Positions 18,504 through 26,165 of a stretch of 64,000 bases of DNA are shown one piece after another. Source of the DNA: Methylobacterium tardum (lineage in GTDB: Bacteria > Pseudomonadota > Alphaproteobacteria > Rhizobiales > Beijerinckiaceae); contig NZ_CP097484.1 in assembly GCF_023546765.1 (NCBI RefSeq), positions 5,256,501-5,320,500 on the forward strand. Direction: 5' to 3'. The notes under the pieces are model-generated. The model had not been told where the DNA came from and did not search any database. It saw only the letters and a list, made by a program, of their open reading frames with translations. A program made the translations under genes and the position numbers. Each line of letters begins with the position of its first letter. Positions within the stretch are counted from its first letter, which is position 1.

Positions 18504-19751
18504 ATGCGCGCCCTGGCTCTCGCCCTTATCCTCCTCGCTCCCCTCCCCGCCCGCGCCGAGGTCGAGCCCGGCGACCTCACCCTGACGGTGACGGCGGAGC
18601 TGAACGGCAACAGCGCGCCCTTCGCCCGCGAGATGGTGCTGCTGAAGATCCACGGGGTCTACAAGCAGCCGATCCTGCTGGAGGAGGTGGTGCAGCCCTC
18701 GCTCGCCAACTTCTCCTGGACGCAGCTCGGCCGCGACCACTGGAGCCGGACCAAGCTCCCCGACGGCCAGAGCGCCATCGCGTTCGACCGCACCGTCGCG
18801 GTGTTCCCGCACCATGCCGGGCAGTTCACCATCGAGCCGTTCATCCACAAGCTGACGGTCAACGATGTCGGCGAGCGGCGGGTGGTCGAGGTGCGCTCGA
18901 AGCCGATCCCGTTCCCGGTGGCGCCCTGGACCGAGCCCACCGGCGGTCCCGACGCCAAGGAGCCCTGGTGGCTGCCCGCCAAGGACGTCGCGATCACCGA
19001 TTCGTGGAGCCCCGACCCCGAGACCATCAAGGTCGGCGAGACCGCCCGCCGGATCGTCACCCTGGAGGCGCAGGGCATGGTCGCCGAGGGCCTGCCGCCG
19101 CGGCCGGTGATGCGCACCCGCGGCATCATCACCTTCGCGGGCCCGGTCACGCGCGAGACCCTGCTGACCCCGTCGGGACCGGTGGCGCGGGCCACCTACC
19201 AGTGGGACGTGAAGCCCGGCGTGCCGGAGATCATCCCCCTCGACGCGATCGCGATCCCGTGGTTCGACACGAGCACCCGGACGATGCGCGAGACCGAGAT
19301 CCCGGCCCGGCAGATCGGCGGTGGCTTGCCCGACCGCGAGACCGACCGGGCGCCGCCCGCGATCCCCTCGCCGCTCGTGACCGCCGCGGCGGCGCTCGCC
19401 GCCTTCGGGCTGGGCCTGGCGCTGATCGGCTTCGGTCTCGGCCGGCCGTCCTTACGCCTGTCCGCCTCCGCCCGCCGGGCCCTGCATGCGGCAGCCCGCG
19501 CGGGCGATCCGGCCGGGTTCCGTGCGGCGCTGGACGCGGCGATGCGGGACGCCCCGGACCTCGCCCGGATCTGGCGGGGCCGGCCGGACGTGACGGCAGC
19601 CCTGGCGGCCCTCGACCGGTCGGTCTTCGGGGCTGCGGGCGCCCCCGTCCCGGACCTGCCGGCCCTGGCCCGCGCGCTCTCGCGTCCGGAACGGGTCCCC
19701 GGGCCGCCCGGGCCGGAGCGGCTGGCGGCGCTGGACGGCCCGGCGCGCTGA
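18504..19751 (+). CDS. BatD-like protein with signal peptide and C-terminal anchor
   Basis: Last gene of the MoxR/VWA operon, 415 residues. It has a Sec signal peptide (MRALALALILLAPLPARA), a long beta-rich periplasmic region typical of BatD/oxygen-tolerance proteins (LTVTAELNGNSAPFAREMVL, then VFPHHAGQFTIEPF) and one TM helix near residue 300 (LVTAAAALAAFGLGLALIGF) with a cytoplasmic Arg/Ala-rich tail. A GTG at 18480, overlapping the TPR stop codon, is an alternative start that would give translational coupling. Role inferred from family and operon position. Confidence 0.82.
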   Translation: MRALALALILLAPLPARAEVEPGDLTLTVTAELNGNSAPFAREMVLLKIHGVYKQPILLEEVVQPSLANFSWTQLGRDHWSRTKLPDGQSAIAFDRTVAVFPHHAGQFTIEPFIHKLTVNDVGERRVVEVRSKPIPFPVAPWTEPTGGPDAKEPWWLPAKDVAITDSWSPDPETIKVGETARRIVTLEAQGMVAEGLPPRPVMRTRGIITFAGPVTRETLLTPSGPVARATYQWDVKPGVPEIIPLDAIAIPWFDTSTRTMRETEIPARQIGGGLPDRETDRAPPAIPSPLVTAAAALAAFGLGLALIGFGLGRPSLRLSASARRALHAAARAGDPAGFRAALDAAMRDAPDLARIWRGRPDVTAALAALDRSVFGAAGAPVPDLPALARALSRPERVPGPPGPERLAALDGPAR

Positions 19752-19962
19752 TCGCGGCCGCGGGAATGCGCGGCGACAGGGAAAACCGCCTTCCGCAATC
19801 CGAGGCGTGAACGGACGCGTCGGCGCGCCAGGACCCTGCACGGAATGCGGGCCGGGCCTGCCGGCCGACGGATGCTCGTCAGCTTGTGAACGCGCCTCCG
19901 GGAACGGCACACCGCGTGGCGGCTTGGGCTGCCGGCGCTGACCGCCACCGGAGATTCCGCTC

Positions 19963-20394
19963 ATGCCCGCGATCCTGATCACACCCGCCCGCGCGCTGGC
20001 CGCGGCCCTCGCCCTCGGCCTGGCCGTCCCGGCCGCTCTGTCCTCCTCGGCCCTGGCCCGGTCCGCCGGCACCGAGCGCACGCTGAAAGCGGTCGACACC
20101 GACAACGACGGCACGATCGATCTGGCCGAGGCGCAGGCCGCCGCCGGCAAGGTCTTCGACGGCGCCGAGACCGACAAGGACGGCACCGTCGACGCCAAGG
20201 AGCTGAAGGGCCGGCTCAGCAAGAAGGACCTGAAGGCGGCCGACACCGATTCCGACGGCACCCTCGACCGCAAGGAATACCTCGCCCTGGTCGAGCAGCG
20301 CTTCAAGGCCGCCGATCCCGACGACGACGGCACGCTCGACGCCAAGGAACTCAAGACCCCGGCGGGACGGAGCCTGCTGCAGCTCCTCAAGTAG
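19963..20394 (+). CDS. Secreted four-EF-hand protein, lanmodulin-like
   Basis: 143 residues with a signal peptide cleaved near ALA-RS (31-34). Four EF loops lie at 45-56 (DTDNDGTIDLAE), 69-80 (ETDKDGTVDAKE), 94-105 (DTDSDGTLDRKE) and 118-129 (DPDDDGTLDAKE). Only 12-13 residues separate neighbouring loops and every loop has Asp at position 9, both hallmarks of lanmodulin, the periplasmic lanthanide-binding protein of Methylobacterium; calmodulin-type hands are about twice as far apart. The position-2 Pro of lanmodulin is present only in loop 4, and loop 2 begins with Glu. The start follows CGGAG at 19949-19953. It lies 211 bp downstream of the MoxR/VWA operon. Ca2+ or lanthanide binding is inferred. 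Confidence 0.88.
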   Translation: MPAILITPARALAAALALGLAVPAALSSSALARSAGTERTLKAVDTDNDGTIDLAEAQAAAGKVFDGAETDKDGTVDAKELKGRLSKKDLKAADTDSDGTLDRKEYLALVEQRFKAADPDDDGTLDAKELKTPAGRSLLQLLK

Positions 20395-20415
20395 ACCCGG
20401 CCGCCCGGACGGATA

Positions 20416-20457
20416 CCGTTGCACAGTTCGTGAGCAAGTATTATTCCTGTGCAACGG
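20416..20457. promoter_or_regulatory. 11-bp perfect inverted repeat (operator or hairpin)
   Basis: CCGTTGCACAG (20416-20426) and its exact complement CTGTGCAACGG (20447-20457) flank an A+T-rich 20-nt spacer. Related TTGCAC and TTGCAT words recur at about 20485-20497. There is no T-run after the stem, so a simple intrinsic terminator is unlikely; an operator for the gene at 20576 or an mRNA hairpin fits better. Confidence 0.5.
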
Positions 20458-20575
20458 CTCAAGTTCTGAGCAGGCATCAATATTTTGCACGATCTTGCAT
20501 CATCTGTTGGGCCTCCGTAGGTTCTCAATGTCCGAGCATCAAAGCATCGGCTTGAATCACCAGGGAGGGCGCGCG

Positions 20576-21085
20576 ATGGCACGCGTGAACGAGGTCAAGG
20601 ACAGGTTCCGCGCGCGGCTGCAGGAGGCCGATGCCCGCAGCAACGACTTCCGCAAGAAGCTCCTGGAGGACGGCGCGCGGGCGCTGGAGCCGGTGGTCGG
20701 GGTGCTGCACCTCATGGCCGAGGTCCTCAACGAGGAGGACAACGTCCACGGCAGCATCACCGGCCTCGAGGCCAAGATCGATCAGGACAACTTCATCAGC
20801 CTCTGCGCGCTGCTGCGCGGCACCGAGTCCGAGCAGAAGATCAAGATCAAGTACGGTCCCGAACTCGGCGGCAGCAACTACATCTCGGTCTCGGGCCTGA
20901 ACCAGCGCTACAACGAGCGCCTCGTGCCGGGCGCCGCGAGCTGCGCGATCGGCCGGACGGTCGGCAGCGACATCCAGCTCGACGAGCACCGGGGCGACGA
21001 GCTGGCCGAGGTCGTCCGCGAGGTGATCGAGGATTTCTACGCCGCCCAGATCGAGCAGCGCAGCCACTTCGCCTTTGCCCGCTGA
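20576..21085 (+). CDS. Conserved hypothetical protein, 169 aa
   Basis: Family not recognised. Soluble protein without signal peptide or TM segment. The start at 20576 (MARVNEVKDRFRARLQEADA) is supported by the strong ribosome-binding site AGGGAGG a few bases upstream. The N-terminal third looks helical and charged, then mixed alpha/beta (ALLRGTESEQKIKIKYGP). The unusual A+T-rich upstream region with an 11-bp inverted repeat suggests dedicated regulation. It is 181 bp downstream of the lanmodulin-like gene, same strand. Confidence 0.75.
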   Translation: MARVNEVKDRFRARLQEADARSNDFRKKLLEDGARALEPVVGVLHLMAEVLNEEDNVHGSITGLEAKIDQDNFISLCALLRGTESEQKIKIKYGPELGGSNYISVSGLNQRYNERLVPGAASCAIGRTVGSDIQLDEHRGDELAEVVREVIEDFYAAQIEQRSHFAFAR

Positions 21086-21109
21086 GCCGGCGCAGGCATC
21101 CCTCCGGAC

Positions 21110-21232
21110 CACGCTCACCTCCCCCGTGTGGGGAGGCGTTGGAGGTGGGGGTGGCGCAAGCGGCACCGGAACGCTTGATCCTGAACCACCCCCACCCCTC
21201 CCCTCCCCACAAGGGGGAGGGACAAGCGCTCC
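21110..21232. repeat. Palindromic intergenic repeat, family D
   Basis: C-rich first half (CTCACCTCCCCCGTGTGGGG, then GGAGGTGGGGGTGG) pairs with the second half (CCACCCCCACC, then CTCCCCACAAGGGGGAGGG). Only one good copy is seen in the window; a C/G-rich fragment at 13930-13985 may be a remnant. Confidence 0.7.
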
Positions 21233-21302
21233 GTGAACATCGTTCCGCCGCGCCCGGGCATCCGGAAAACCCGATTCCCCTGCCGCGCATCCTGCGCTAA
21301 GC

Positions 21303-21392
21303 CTGTCGGCGATGGGGATGGAGCTCCCCGACAACCGCCCGATGGTCGCCGATCCTGGCCGCCCTGCCGGGCTGATGGCTCCTACCGAACGG
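21303..21392 (+). promoter_or_regulatory. Fluoride riboswitch (crcB motif)
   Basis: Matches the known fluoride aptamer layout: GGCGATGG at 21308, a stem whose second strand leads into CCCCGACAACCGCCC (about 21326-21340), an expendable variable hairpin, then GGGCTGATGGCTCCTAC (21369-21385), the conserved GCTGATGGC-TCTAC-like 3' part of the pseudoknot. It lies about 85 bp upstream of crcB, the classical target. It should turn on the channel when fluoride binds. Confidence 0.88.
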
Positions 21393-21475
21393 GCGTGCCC
21401 TCAGCCGTCCGCGGTGGGGCCCTGCGCCGAAGCCGCGACACGACGCGGCCGCCCGACCGAACAGGAAGGGCAGGC

Positions 21476-21865
21476 ATGATCAACACCCTCATCGTCATCC
21501 TCGGGGCCGGGCTCGGCGGCGGGACCCGCCACGGCATCAACGTCGCGGTGGCGCGGCTGCTGCCGGGCCTCGGCTTCCCGCTGGCCACGCTGATCATCAA
21601 CGTGCTGGGCTCGTTCCTGATGGGCGTGCTCGCCGAGGGCTTCGCCCTGCGGGGCGCGGCCGGCCACCCGGCGCGGCTGTTCCTGACCACCGGCGTGCTC
21701 GGCGGCTTCACCACCTTCTCGACCTTCTCCCTCGACGCAATCAGCCTGTACCAGCGGGGCGAGACCGCCGCGGCCGCGCTCTACGTGGTGGCCTCGGTCG
21801 CCGCCGGGCTGATCGGCCTCGTGGCGGGCCTCGCCCTGGTGCGGACGGTCCTGAGCGGGAGCTGA
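21476..21865 (+). CDS. crcB: Fluoride ion channel CrcB/Fluc
   Basis: 129 residues, four TM helices; forms dual-topology dimers that export F-. Family motifs are GGGTRHGIN (the usual GGxxR), TLIINVLGSFLMG (with the pore-lining Asn), and TTGVLGGFTTFSTFSLD with the Phe-box and central Na+ site. The start at 21476 follows AGGAAGGGCAGGC; the longer upstream frame would translate the riboswitch. Regulation by the fluoride riboswitch at 21303-21392 is strongly suggested. Confidence 0.95.
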   Translation: MINTLIVILGAGLGGGTRHGINVAVARLLPGLGFPLATLIINVLGSFLMGVLAEGFALRGAAGHPARLFLTTGVLGGFTTFSTFSLDAISLYQRGETAAAALYVVASVAAGLIGLVAGLALVRTVLSGS

Positions 21866-21871
21866 GAACGT

Positions 21872-21982
21872 CGTGGTTTCGAAAGGTCGAGACCTTTCGC
21901 GGGTCCAGGGCGGAGCCCTGGCGTCTCGGGGGCCCTGCCCCCGAACCCCTGCCAAAGGGCTCAGCCCTTTGGGAACCCCGTC
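21872..21982. repeat. Multi-hairpin intergenic repeat, family E
   Basis: Three consecutive short hairpins: CGAAAGGTC-GA-GACCTTTCG (21880-21899), a CAGGGCGGAGCCCTG stem, a GGGGGCCCTGCCCCC stem and AAAGGGCTCAGCCCTTT. A related element in the opposite arrangement lies at 39942-40074. Located between convergent crcB and ppsR, so it may serve as a two-way terminator. Confidence 0.7.
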
Positions 21983-22813
21983 TCAGTCCGCGATGAACTT
22001 CAGCCGGTGGTCGCGGTGGAGGTCGACGATCGCCGCCGCGGTCTCCTCGATGGAGCGGCGGGTCACGTCAATCGTCGGCCAGCGGTTCTTGACGAACAGC
22101 CGGCGGGAGGCGGTGATCTCGTCGGCCACCGCCGAGCGGTCGACGTAGAGGGAGGATTCGTCGGCGTTGAGGCTCGACAGCCGGTTCTGGCGGATCTGCA
22201 CGATCCGCTCCGGCGAGGCGAACAGGCCGACGACCAGGGGTTTCCGGGCGCGCTCGATCGCGGGCGGCAGCGGCACGCCCGGCACCAGCGGCAGGTTGGT
22301 GGTCTTGAGGCCGCGATTGGCGAGGTAGATCGAGGTCGGCGTCTTCGAGGTCCGGCTGACCCCGAGCAGGATCACGTCGGCCTCCTCCAGATCGTCCGGC
22401 AGGTTGCCGTCGTCGTGGGCCAGCGTGAAGTTCATCGCGTCGATGCGCTTGAAGTACTCGGCGTTGAGCATGTGCTGGGCGCCGGGGCGGGCCGTGGTCT
22501 CGGCGCCGAGATAGGCGCGCAGCAGGTCGTGGACCGGCCGCAGCACCGACAGGCAGGGCGAGCCGGTCTCGCGGGCGACCTCCTCCAGCCGCTCGCCGAG
22601 ATCGCCGCCGACCAGGGTGTAGAGGACGAGGCCCGGCGCCGCCCGAATCTCCGAGATCACCCGGTCGAGCTGCGCGGCCGAGCGGACCAGCGGGTAGACG
22701 TGCTCGATCGCCGAGACGCCCTCGTATTGCGCGGCCGCGGCGCGCCCGACATTGATCAGCGTCTCGCCGGTGGAGTCGGAGACGAGGTGGAGGTGGAAGT
22801 AGCTGCGGCCCAT
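21983..22813 (-). CDS. ppsR: Pyruvate,phosphate dikinase regulatory protein (DUF299)
   Basis: Bifunctional ADP-dependent kinase/Pi-dependent pyrophosphorylase that inactivates and reactivates pyruvate phosphate dikinase or PEP synthase. 276 residues. N-terminus [14 protein letters not shown] and the P-loop-like [18 protein letters not shown] (about 152-169) are diagnostic. The start at 22813 is chosen because the family begins just before [12 protein letters not shown]; the further upstream frame lies in the proposed origin. This is the RP001-type gene that flanks the Caulobacter origin opposite hemE. Confidence 0.94.
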   Translation of the reverse strand: MGRSYFHLHLVSDSTGETLINVGRAAAAQYEGVSAIEHVYPLVRSAAQLDRVISEIRAAPGLVLYTLVGGDLGERLEEVARETGSPCLSVLRPVHDLLRAYLGAETTARPGAQHMLNAEYFKRIDAMNFTLAHDDGNLPDDLEEADVILLGVSRTSKTPTSIYLANRGLKTTNLPLVPGVPLPPAIERARKPLVVGLFASPERIVQIRQNRLSSLNADESSLYVDRSAVADEITASRRLFVKNRWPTIDVTRRSIEETAAAIVDLHRDHRLKFIAD

Positions 22814-23288
22814 TCCGATCGCCTCTGCGGTCGACTCGGCGGTCGCCTTGCGCGGCGCCGAGGTTGTCCACCGCCGGCCGCCAGGGGAGTCGATGAATGT
22901 GGATAGGATGCCCGACCGGGCCGGTCCAGGGCGATCCCGGTGCGCGCTGTCGACTCCGCCGTTCACAGGCAGGCGAGCGGGACGCGCGGAATCCGGGCGT
23001 CTGGGAGAATCCGGGACGCATCGGGGGCCCGTACACGACTCGGCGTTGCCAAGGTGCTGTCGGACCATCCGGTTCTCGCAAGATGGAGCAAATCCTTTAA
23101 AGCCTCGTTAACGGCGCGGCGTCGGGGACCGCCTGTGGACGCTTTTGTGCCCCCGAGATTCGGCCCCCCAAGAGAAAAAACAGACTCCAAGATTCTCTCT
23201 TATCTTTTCGAAGGGGCCTGTGTGGGGATCGGCGCGCCTCGACTCGACAGGACGCCCGCCGACGGGCATGCGGGGTGAGGAATACGGG
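22814..23288. other. Candidate chromosomal replication origin (ppsR-hemE intergenic region)
   Basis: In Caulobacter and many Alphaproteobacteria the origin lies between hemE and an RP001/ppsR-type gene. This 475-bp gap has that context and carries ten GANTC (CcrM) sites at 22833, 22887, 22952, 22989, 23007, 23037, 23157, 23183, 23191 and 23241, where about one would be expected at this GC content. It also has a perfect CtrA box (23097-23111), an A+T-rich patch (about 23162-23214), and DnaA-box-like sequences TGTGGATAG (22898, one mismatch), TTGTCCACC (22864) and TGTGGACGC (23134). Both flanking genes are transcribed away from it. Confidence 0.72.
23097..23111. promoter_or_regulatory. CtrA binding site TTAA-N7-TTAA
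   Basis: TTAA (23097-23100), seven bases, TTAA (23108-23111) followed by C: a perfect match to the full alphaproteobacterial CtrA box. Inside the candidate origin, CtrA would be expected to repress initiation and possibly control hemE transcription. Confidence 0.7.
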
Positions 23289-24448
23289 ATGGGAACGGCC
23301 ATGACGGAGCGCGAGCCCGAGCGGAAGACGTCCGGCCGGAAGGTGCTGCGCGTCCTCGAGGGCGAGGCGATCGGACCGCCCCCGCCTGGATGATGCGCCA
23401 AGCCGGGCGCTATCTGCCGGAGTACCGGGCGACCCGGGCGGAAGCCGGCTCGTTCCTCGACCTCTGCTACAGCCCGGACTTCGCCGTCGAGGTGACGCTC
23501 CAGCCGATCCGGCGCTTCGGCTTCGACGCGGCGATCCTGTTCTCCGACATCCTCGTCGTCCCCCACGCGCTCGGCCAGGACGTGCGCTTCGTCGAGGGCG
23601 AGGGCCCGCGCCTCGACCCGCTGGACGGACGGGACGCGTTCGCGCGGCTGCGCGAGGCCGGCGATCCGGCGGTGATGACCCATCTCGCCCCGGTCTTCGA
23701 GACGGTGACGCGGCTGCGCGCGGAACTGCCCGGCGAGACCACGCTGCTCGGCTTCTGCGGCGCGCCCTGGACGGTGGCGAGCTACATGATCGGCGGCCGC
23801 GGCACGCCGGATCTCGCCCCCGCGCGGGCGCTGGCCGAGGGGGACACCGCCCTGGTCGACGCCCTGATCGACCGCCTCGTCACGGTGCAGACCGACTACC
23901 TCGTGCGCCAGCTCGAGGCCGGCGCCGACGCGGTGCAGATCTTCGAGTCCCATGCGGGCACCCTGCCGCGCGCGGTGCCGGCCTCCGGTGGGGTCGTCGA
24001 GCCCGTCGGCGACGTGTCCGAGAGCGCGCTGCCGGACGCGCCCGCCGCCGATGCCCTCACCCGCTGGTCGCTGCAGCCGATCGCCCGGATGGTGGCGGGG
24101 GTCCGTGCCCGGGTGCCGGGGGCCAAGATCATCGTCTTCGCCCGCGGCTCGGGCCTCGACGGCCACGCCCGGGTGGTGCCGGAGACCGGCGCCGACGCGG
24201 TCGGGGTCGATTGGGGCGTGGACCTGAGGGCCCTGCGGGCACGGGTGCCGGCCACGACGGTGACGCAGGGCAACCTGCATCCGGACACGCTGATCGCGGG
24301 CGGCGCCGCCCTCGACGCGGCGGTGGACGCGGTGCTGGCGGCGACCGCCGGTCTGCCGCACATCTTCAACCTCGGCCACGGCATCACGCCGCAGACGCCG
24401 GTGGCCCATGTCGAGCGGATGCTCGCGCGGCTGCGCGGCCAGGGCTGA
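23289..24448 (+). CDS. hemE: Uroporphyrinogen decarboxylase, frameshifted as sequenced
   Basis: Decarboxylates uroporphyrinogen III to coproporphyrinogen III in heme and bacteriochlorophyll synthesis. The N-terminal piece ([17 protein letters not shown]) runs to a stop at 23393, whereas the conserved [14 protein letters not shown] continues in the -1 frame through [20 protein letters not shown] and FNLGHGI to 24448. At the break there is a run of five C (23379-23383); six C would give [11 protein letters not shown] and one open frame of 386 residues. An extra stretch of roughly 26 residues follows SHAGTLPR compared with typical HemE. The start at 23289 has GAGG eight bases upstream. The gene should be essential, so the break is probably a sequence error. 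Confidence 0.88.
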
Positions 24449-24458
24449 GGCCGGGCGG

Positions 24459-24890
24459 GTGCTGTACGACTGGATCAAGGCCGGCCACGTCATCAGCCTG
24501 ATCGCCTGGATGGCCGGGATGCTCTACCTGCCGCGGCTGTTCGTCTACCACGCGAGCCTGCCGCCGGGCTCCGAGGCGCAATCGGCGACCTTCAAGGTGA
24601 TGGAGCGCCGCCTGCTCAAGGCAATCATGAACCCGGCCATGATCGCCACCTGGGTGTTCGGGCTCACGCTCGCCGGGATGAGCGGCTTCTACGCGAGCGT
24701 CTGGCTGCAGGCGAAGTTCGTGCTGGTCCTGGCGATGTCAGGGATCCACGGCTGGCTCGCCCGGATAGTCAAGGATTTCGCCGCCGACCGGAACACCCGC
24801 GGTCACAAGTTCTACCGGGTGCTCAACGAGGTGCCGACGCTGCTGATGATCGGCATCGTCATCCTGGCGATCGTCAAGCCGGGCCTCTGA
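24459..24890 (+). CDS. hemJ: Protoporphyrinogen IX oxidase HemJ
   Basis: Membrane heme-containing oxidase converting protoporphyrinogen IX to protoporphyrin IX, replacing HemG/HemY in most Alphaproteobacteria. 143 residues, four TM helices. Motifs: LYDWIKAGHVISLIAWMAGM with the conserved His, YLPRLFVYH, and the RRLLKAIMNPAM segment with conserved Arg and Lys. It starts at a GTG 10 bp after the hemE stop, so it is co-transcribed with hemE. No ATG start is available before the conserved region. Confidence 0.92.
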   Translation: MLYDWIKAGHVISLIAWMAGMLYLPRLFVYHASLPPGSEAQSATFKVMERRLLKAIMNPAMIATWVFGLTLAGMSGFYASVWLQAKFVLVLAMSGIHGWLARIVKDFAADRNTRGHKFYRVLNEVPTLLMIGIVILAIVKPGL

Positions 24891-24973
24891 TCCCGGGATC
24901 CTGTGATCCCGGACCGGTTTACCCTGCCGCCGCTTCGCGCGGAGCCTTTCCGTTGGCGGGCCGTTGGCGGACC

Positions 24974-25324
24974 ATGTCGAAGCCGCTCGTCCTCACCCTG
25001 GCGCTCTCCGCCCTGACGACCCTCGCTCCGCTCCCCGCTCGGGCCGCGAGCTTCCCGTGCGACAAGGCCGAGGCGCCCGACGAGAAGGCGATCTGCGCCC
25101 ATCTCCCGCTCAACGACCGGGACGTCGAGATGGCGACCCGGTTCGAGATCCTGAAGAGCGTGCTGCCGATGGGCGGCCAGGGCAAGCTGCGCGACGACCA
25201 AGAGGCGTGGCTCAAGGAGCGGCAGGCCTGCGGGGGCGACGTCGCCTGCCTCAAAGCCGCCTACGAGACCCGGCTCAAGGTCCTGCGCGGGGTGCTGTCG
25301 GAATTCGCCAAGCAGGGTCCGTAA
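24974..25324 (+). CDS. Secreted LprI-like small protein
   Basis: 116 residues with a signal peptide (MSKPLVLTLALSALTTL, cleavage after RAA). The mature part has a four-Cys pattern (FPCDKAEAPDEKAICA, then ERQACGGDVACLKAAYETR) and a helical core, as in the lysozyme-inhibitor LprI/DUF1311-type proteins. It lies 83 bp downstream of hemJ. A start at 24953 is possible but less signal-peptide-like. Lysozyme inhibition is inferred from the family only. Confidence 0.78.
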   Translation: MSKPLVLTLALSALTTLAPLPARAASFPCDKAEAPDEKAICAHLPLNDRDVEMATRFEILKSVLPMGGQGKLRDDQEAWLKERQACGGDVACLKAAYETRLKVLRGVLSEFAKQGP

Positions 25325-25335
25325 AGGGCGCCCGA

Positions 25336-26058
25336 TCAGGCCGCGCGCGGCAGCGCCGCGGCGGCGTCCCCGCGATCCGGCCGGCAAGCCGCCACGCAGG
25401 CGCGCGCCAGCGCCTCGGTGGCGTCCACCAGCAGGCCGGACGGGTCGCTCCCGGCGAGCGCGATCGGGATCTCCGTACAGGCCATCACCACCCGGTCACA
25501 GCCGGCCTCCGACAGCGCCCGGACCTGCGCCTCCAGGAGCGGCCGCGCCTCTGCGACCCGGTGCGCCTTCACCGGGCGGATCGCCGCCGCCACGGCGGCC
25601 TGACCCTCCGGACCGGGCGCGCGGCACGCGATCTCGCGCCGCGCCAGCCGCTCCCGGTAGAGCCCGGCCCGCAGGGTGCCGTCGGTGGCGAGCAGGCCGA
25701 CCCGGCCGCCGGTCTCGATCCCTGTGCGCGCCAGGGTCTCGGCCACGGCGTCGACGATGTGGAGGATCGGCAGGCCAGTCCCGGCCTGCAGCGCCGCGTG
25801 CCAGTGATGGGCGGTGTTGCAGGGGATCGCGATCCGGGTGGCGCCGCCGGCCTCGAGCCGCGCCAGGGCGGCGCGCATTGCCGGCAGCGGGTCCGGTCCG
25901 GTGCCCAGGATCGCGTCGGCGCGGTCGGGGATGTCGACGGCCGAGCAGACCAGGGTCGGGATGTGGTCTTGGTCGCGCCCCGCGGGCGTCGCTCGCACGA
26001 GCTTGGCCAGGAAGTCCACCGTGGCCATCGGACCCATCCCGCCGAGTACACCGAGCAT
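25336..26058 (-). CDS. Aspartate/glutamate racemase-family protein
   Basis: 240 residues of the Asp/Glu/hydantoin racemase superfamily. The two catalytic Cys are visible in AIPCNTAHHWH and VMACTEIPI, and the N-terminus MLGVLGGMGPMATVDF is typical of aspartate racemases. The start at 26058 is selected for that reason. It follows the LysR gene on the same strand (107 bp). Likely interconverts L- and D-aspartate or -glutamate; the exact substrate is not readable. Confidence 0.88.
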   Translation of the reverse strand: MLGVLGGMGPMATVDFLAKLVRATPAGRDQDHIPTLVCSAVDIPDRADAILGTGPDPLPAMRAALARLEAGGATRIAIPCNTAHHWHAALQAGTGLPILHIVDAVAETLARTGIETGGRVGLLATDGTLRAGLYRERLARREIACRAPGPEGQAAVAAAIRPVKAHRVAEARPLLEAQVRALSEAGCDRVVMACTEIPIALAGSDPSGLLVDATEALARACVAACRPDRGDAAAALPRAA

Positions 26059-26165
26059 CGCCGCCTCCGACCGTCGCGGCTGACCTGATGGGCCGCGGCG
26101 GGGCGGGAATCCAATGCCGTGTCGGCACCGGCCATGCCGATCCGGCACCGGGCGCGCGGCGGTTC

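Noticed and set aside
12880..19751. The genuine mxa methanol dehydrogenase cluster
   Set aside because: mxaF, J, G and I are absent, and the order with DUF4381-like and BatD-like genes fits the wider MoxR/Bat operon type better.
20480..20500. Sigma-54-like promoter (TTGCACG...TTGCAT)
   Set aside because: The GG of the -24 element is TG here and the spacing to GC is nine rather than ten bases.
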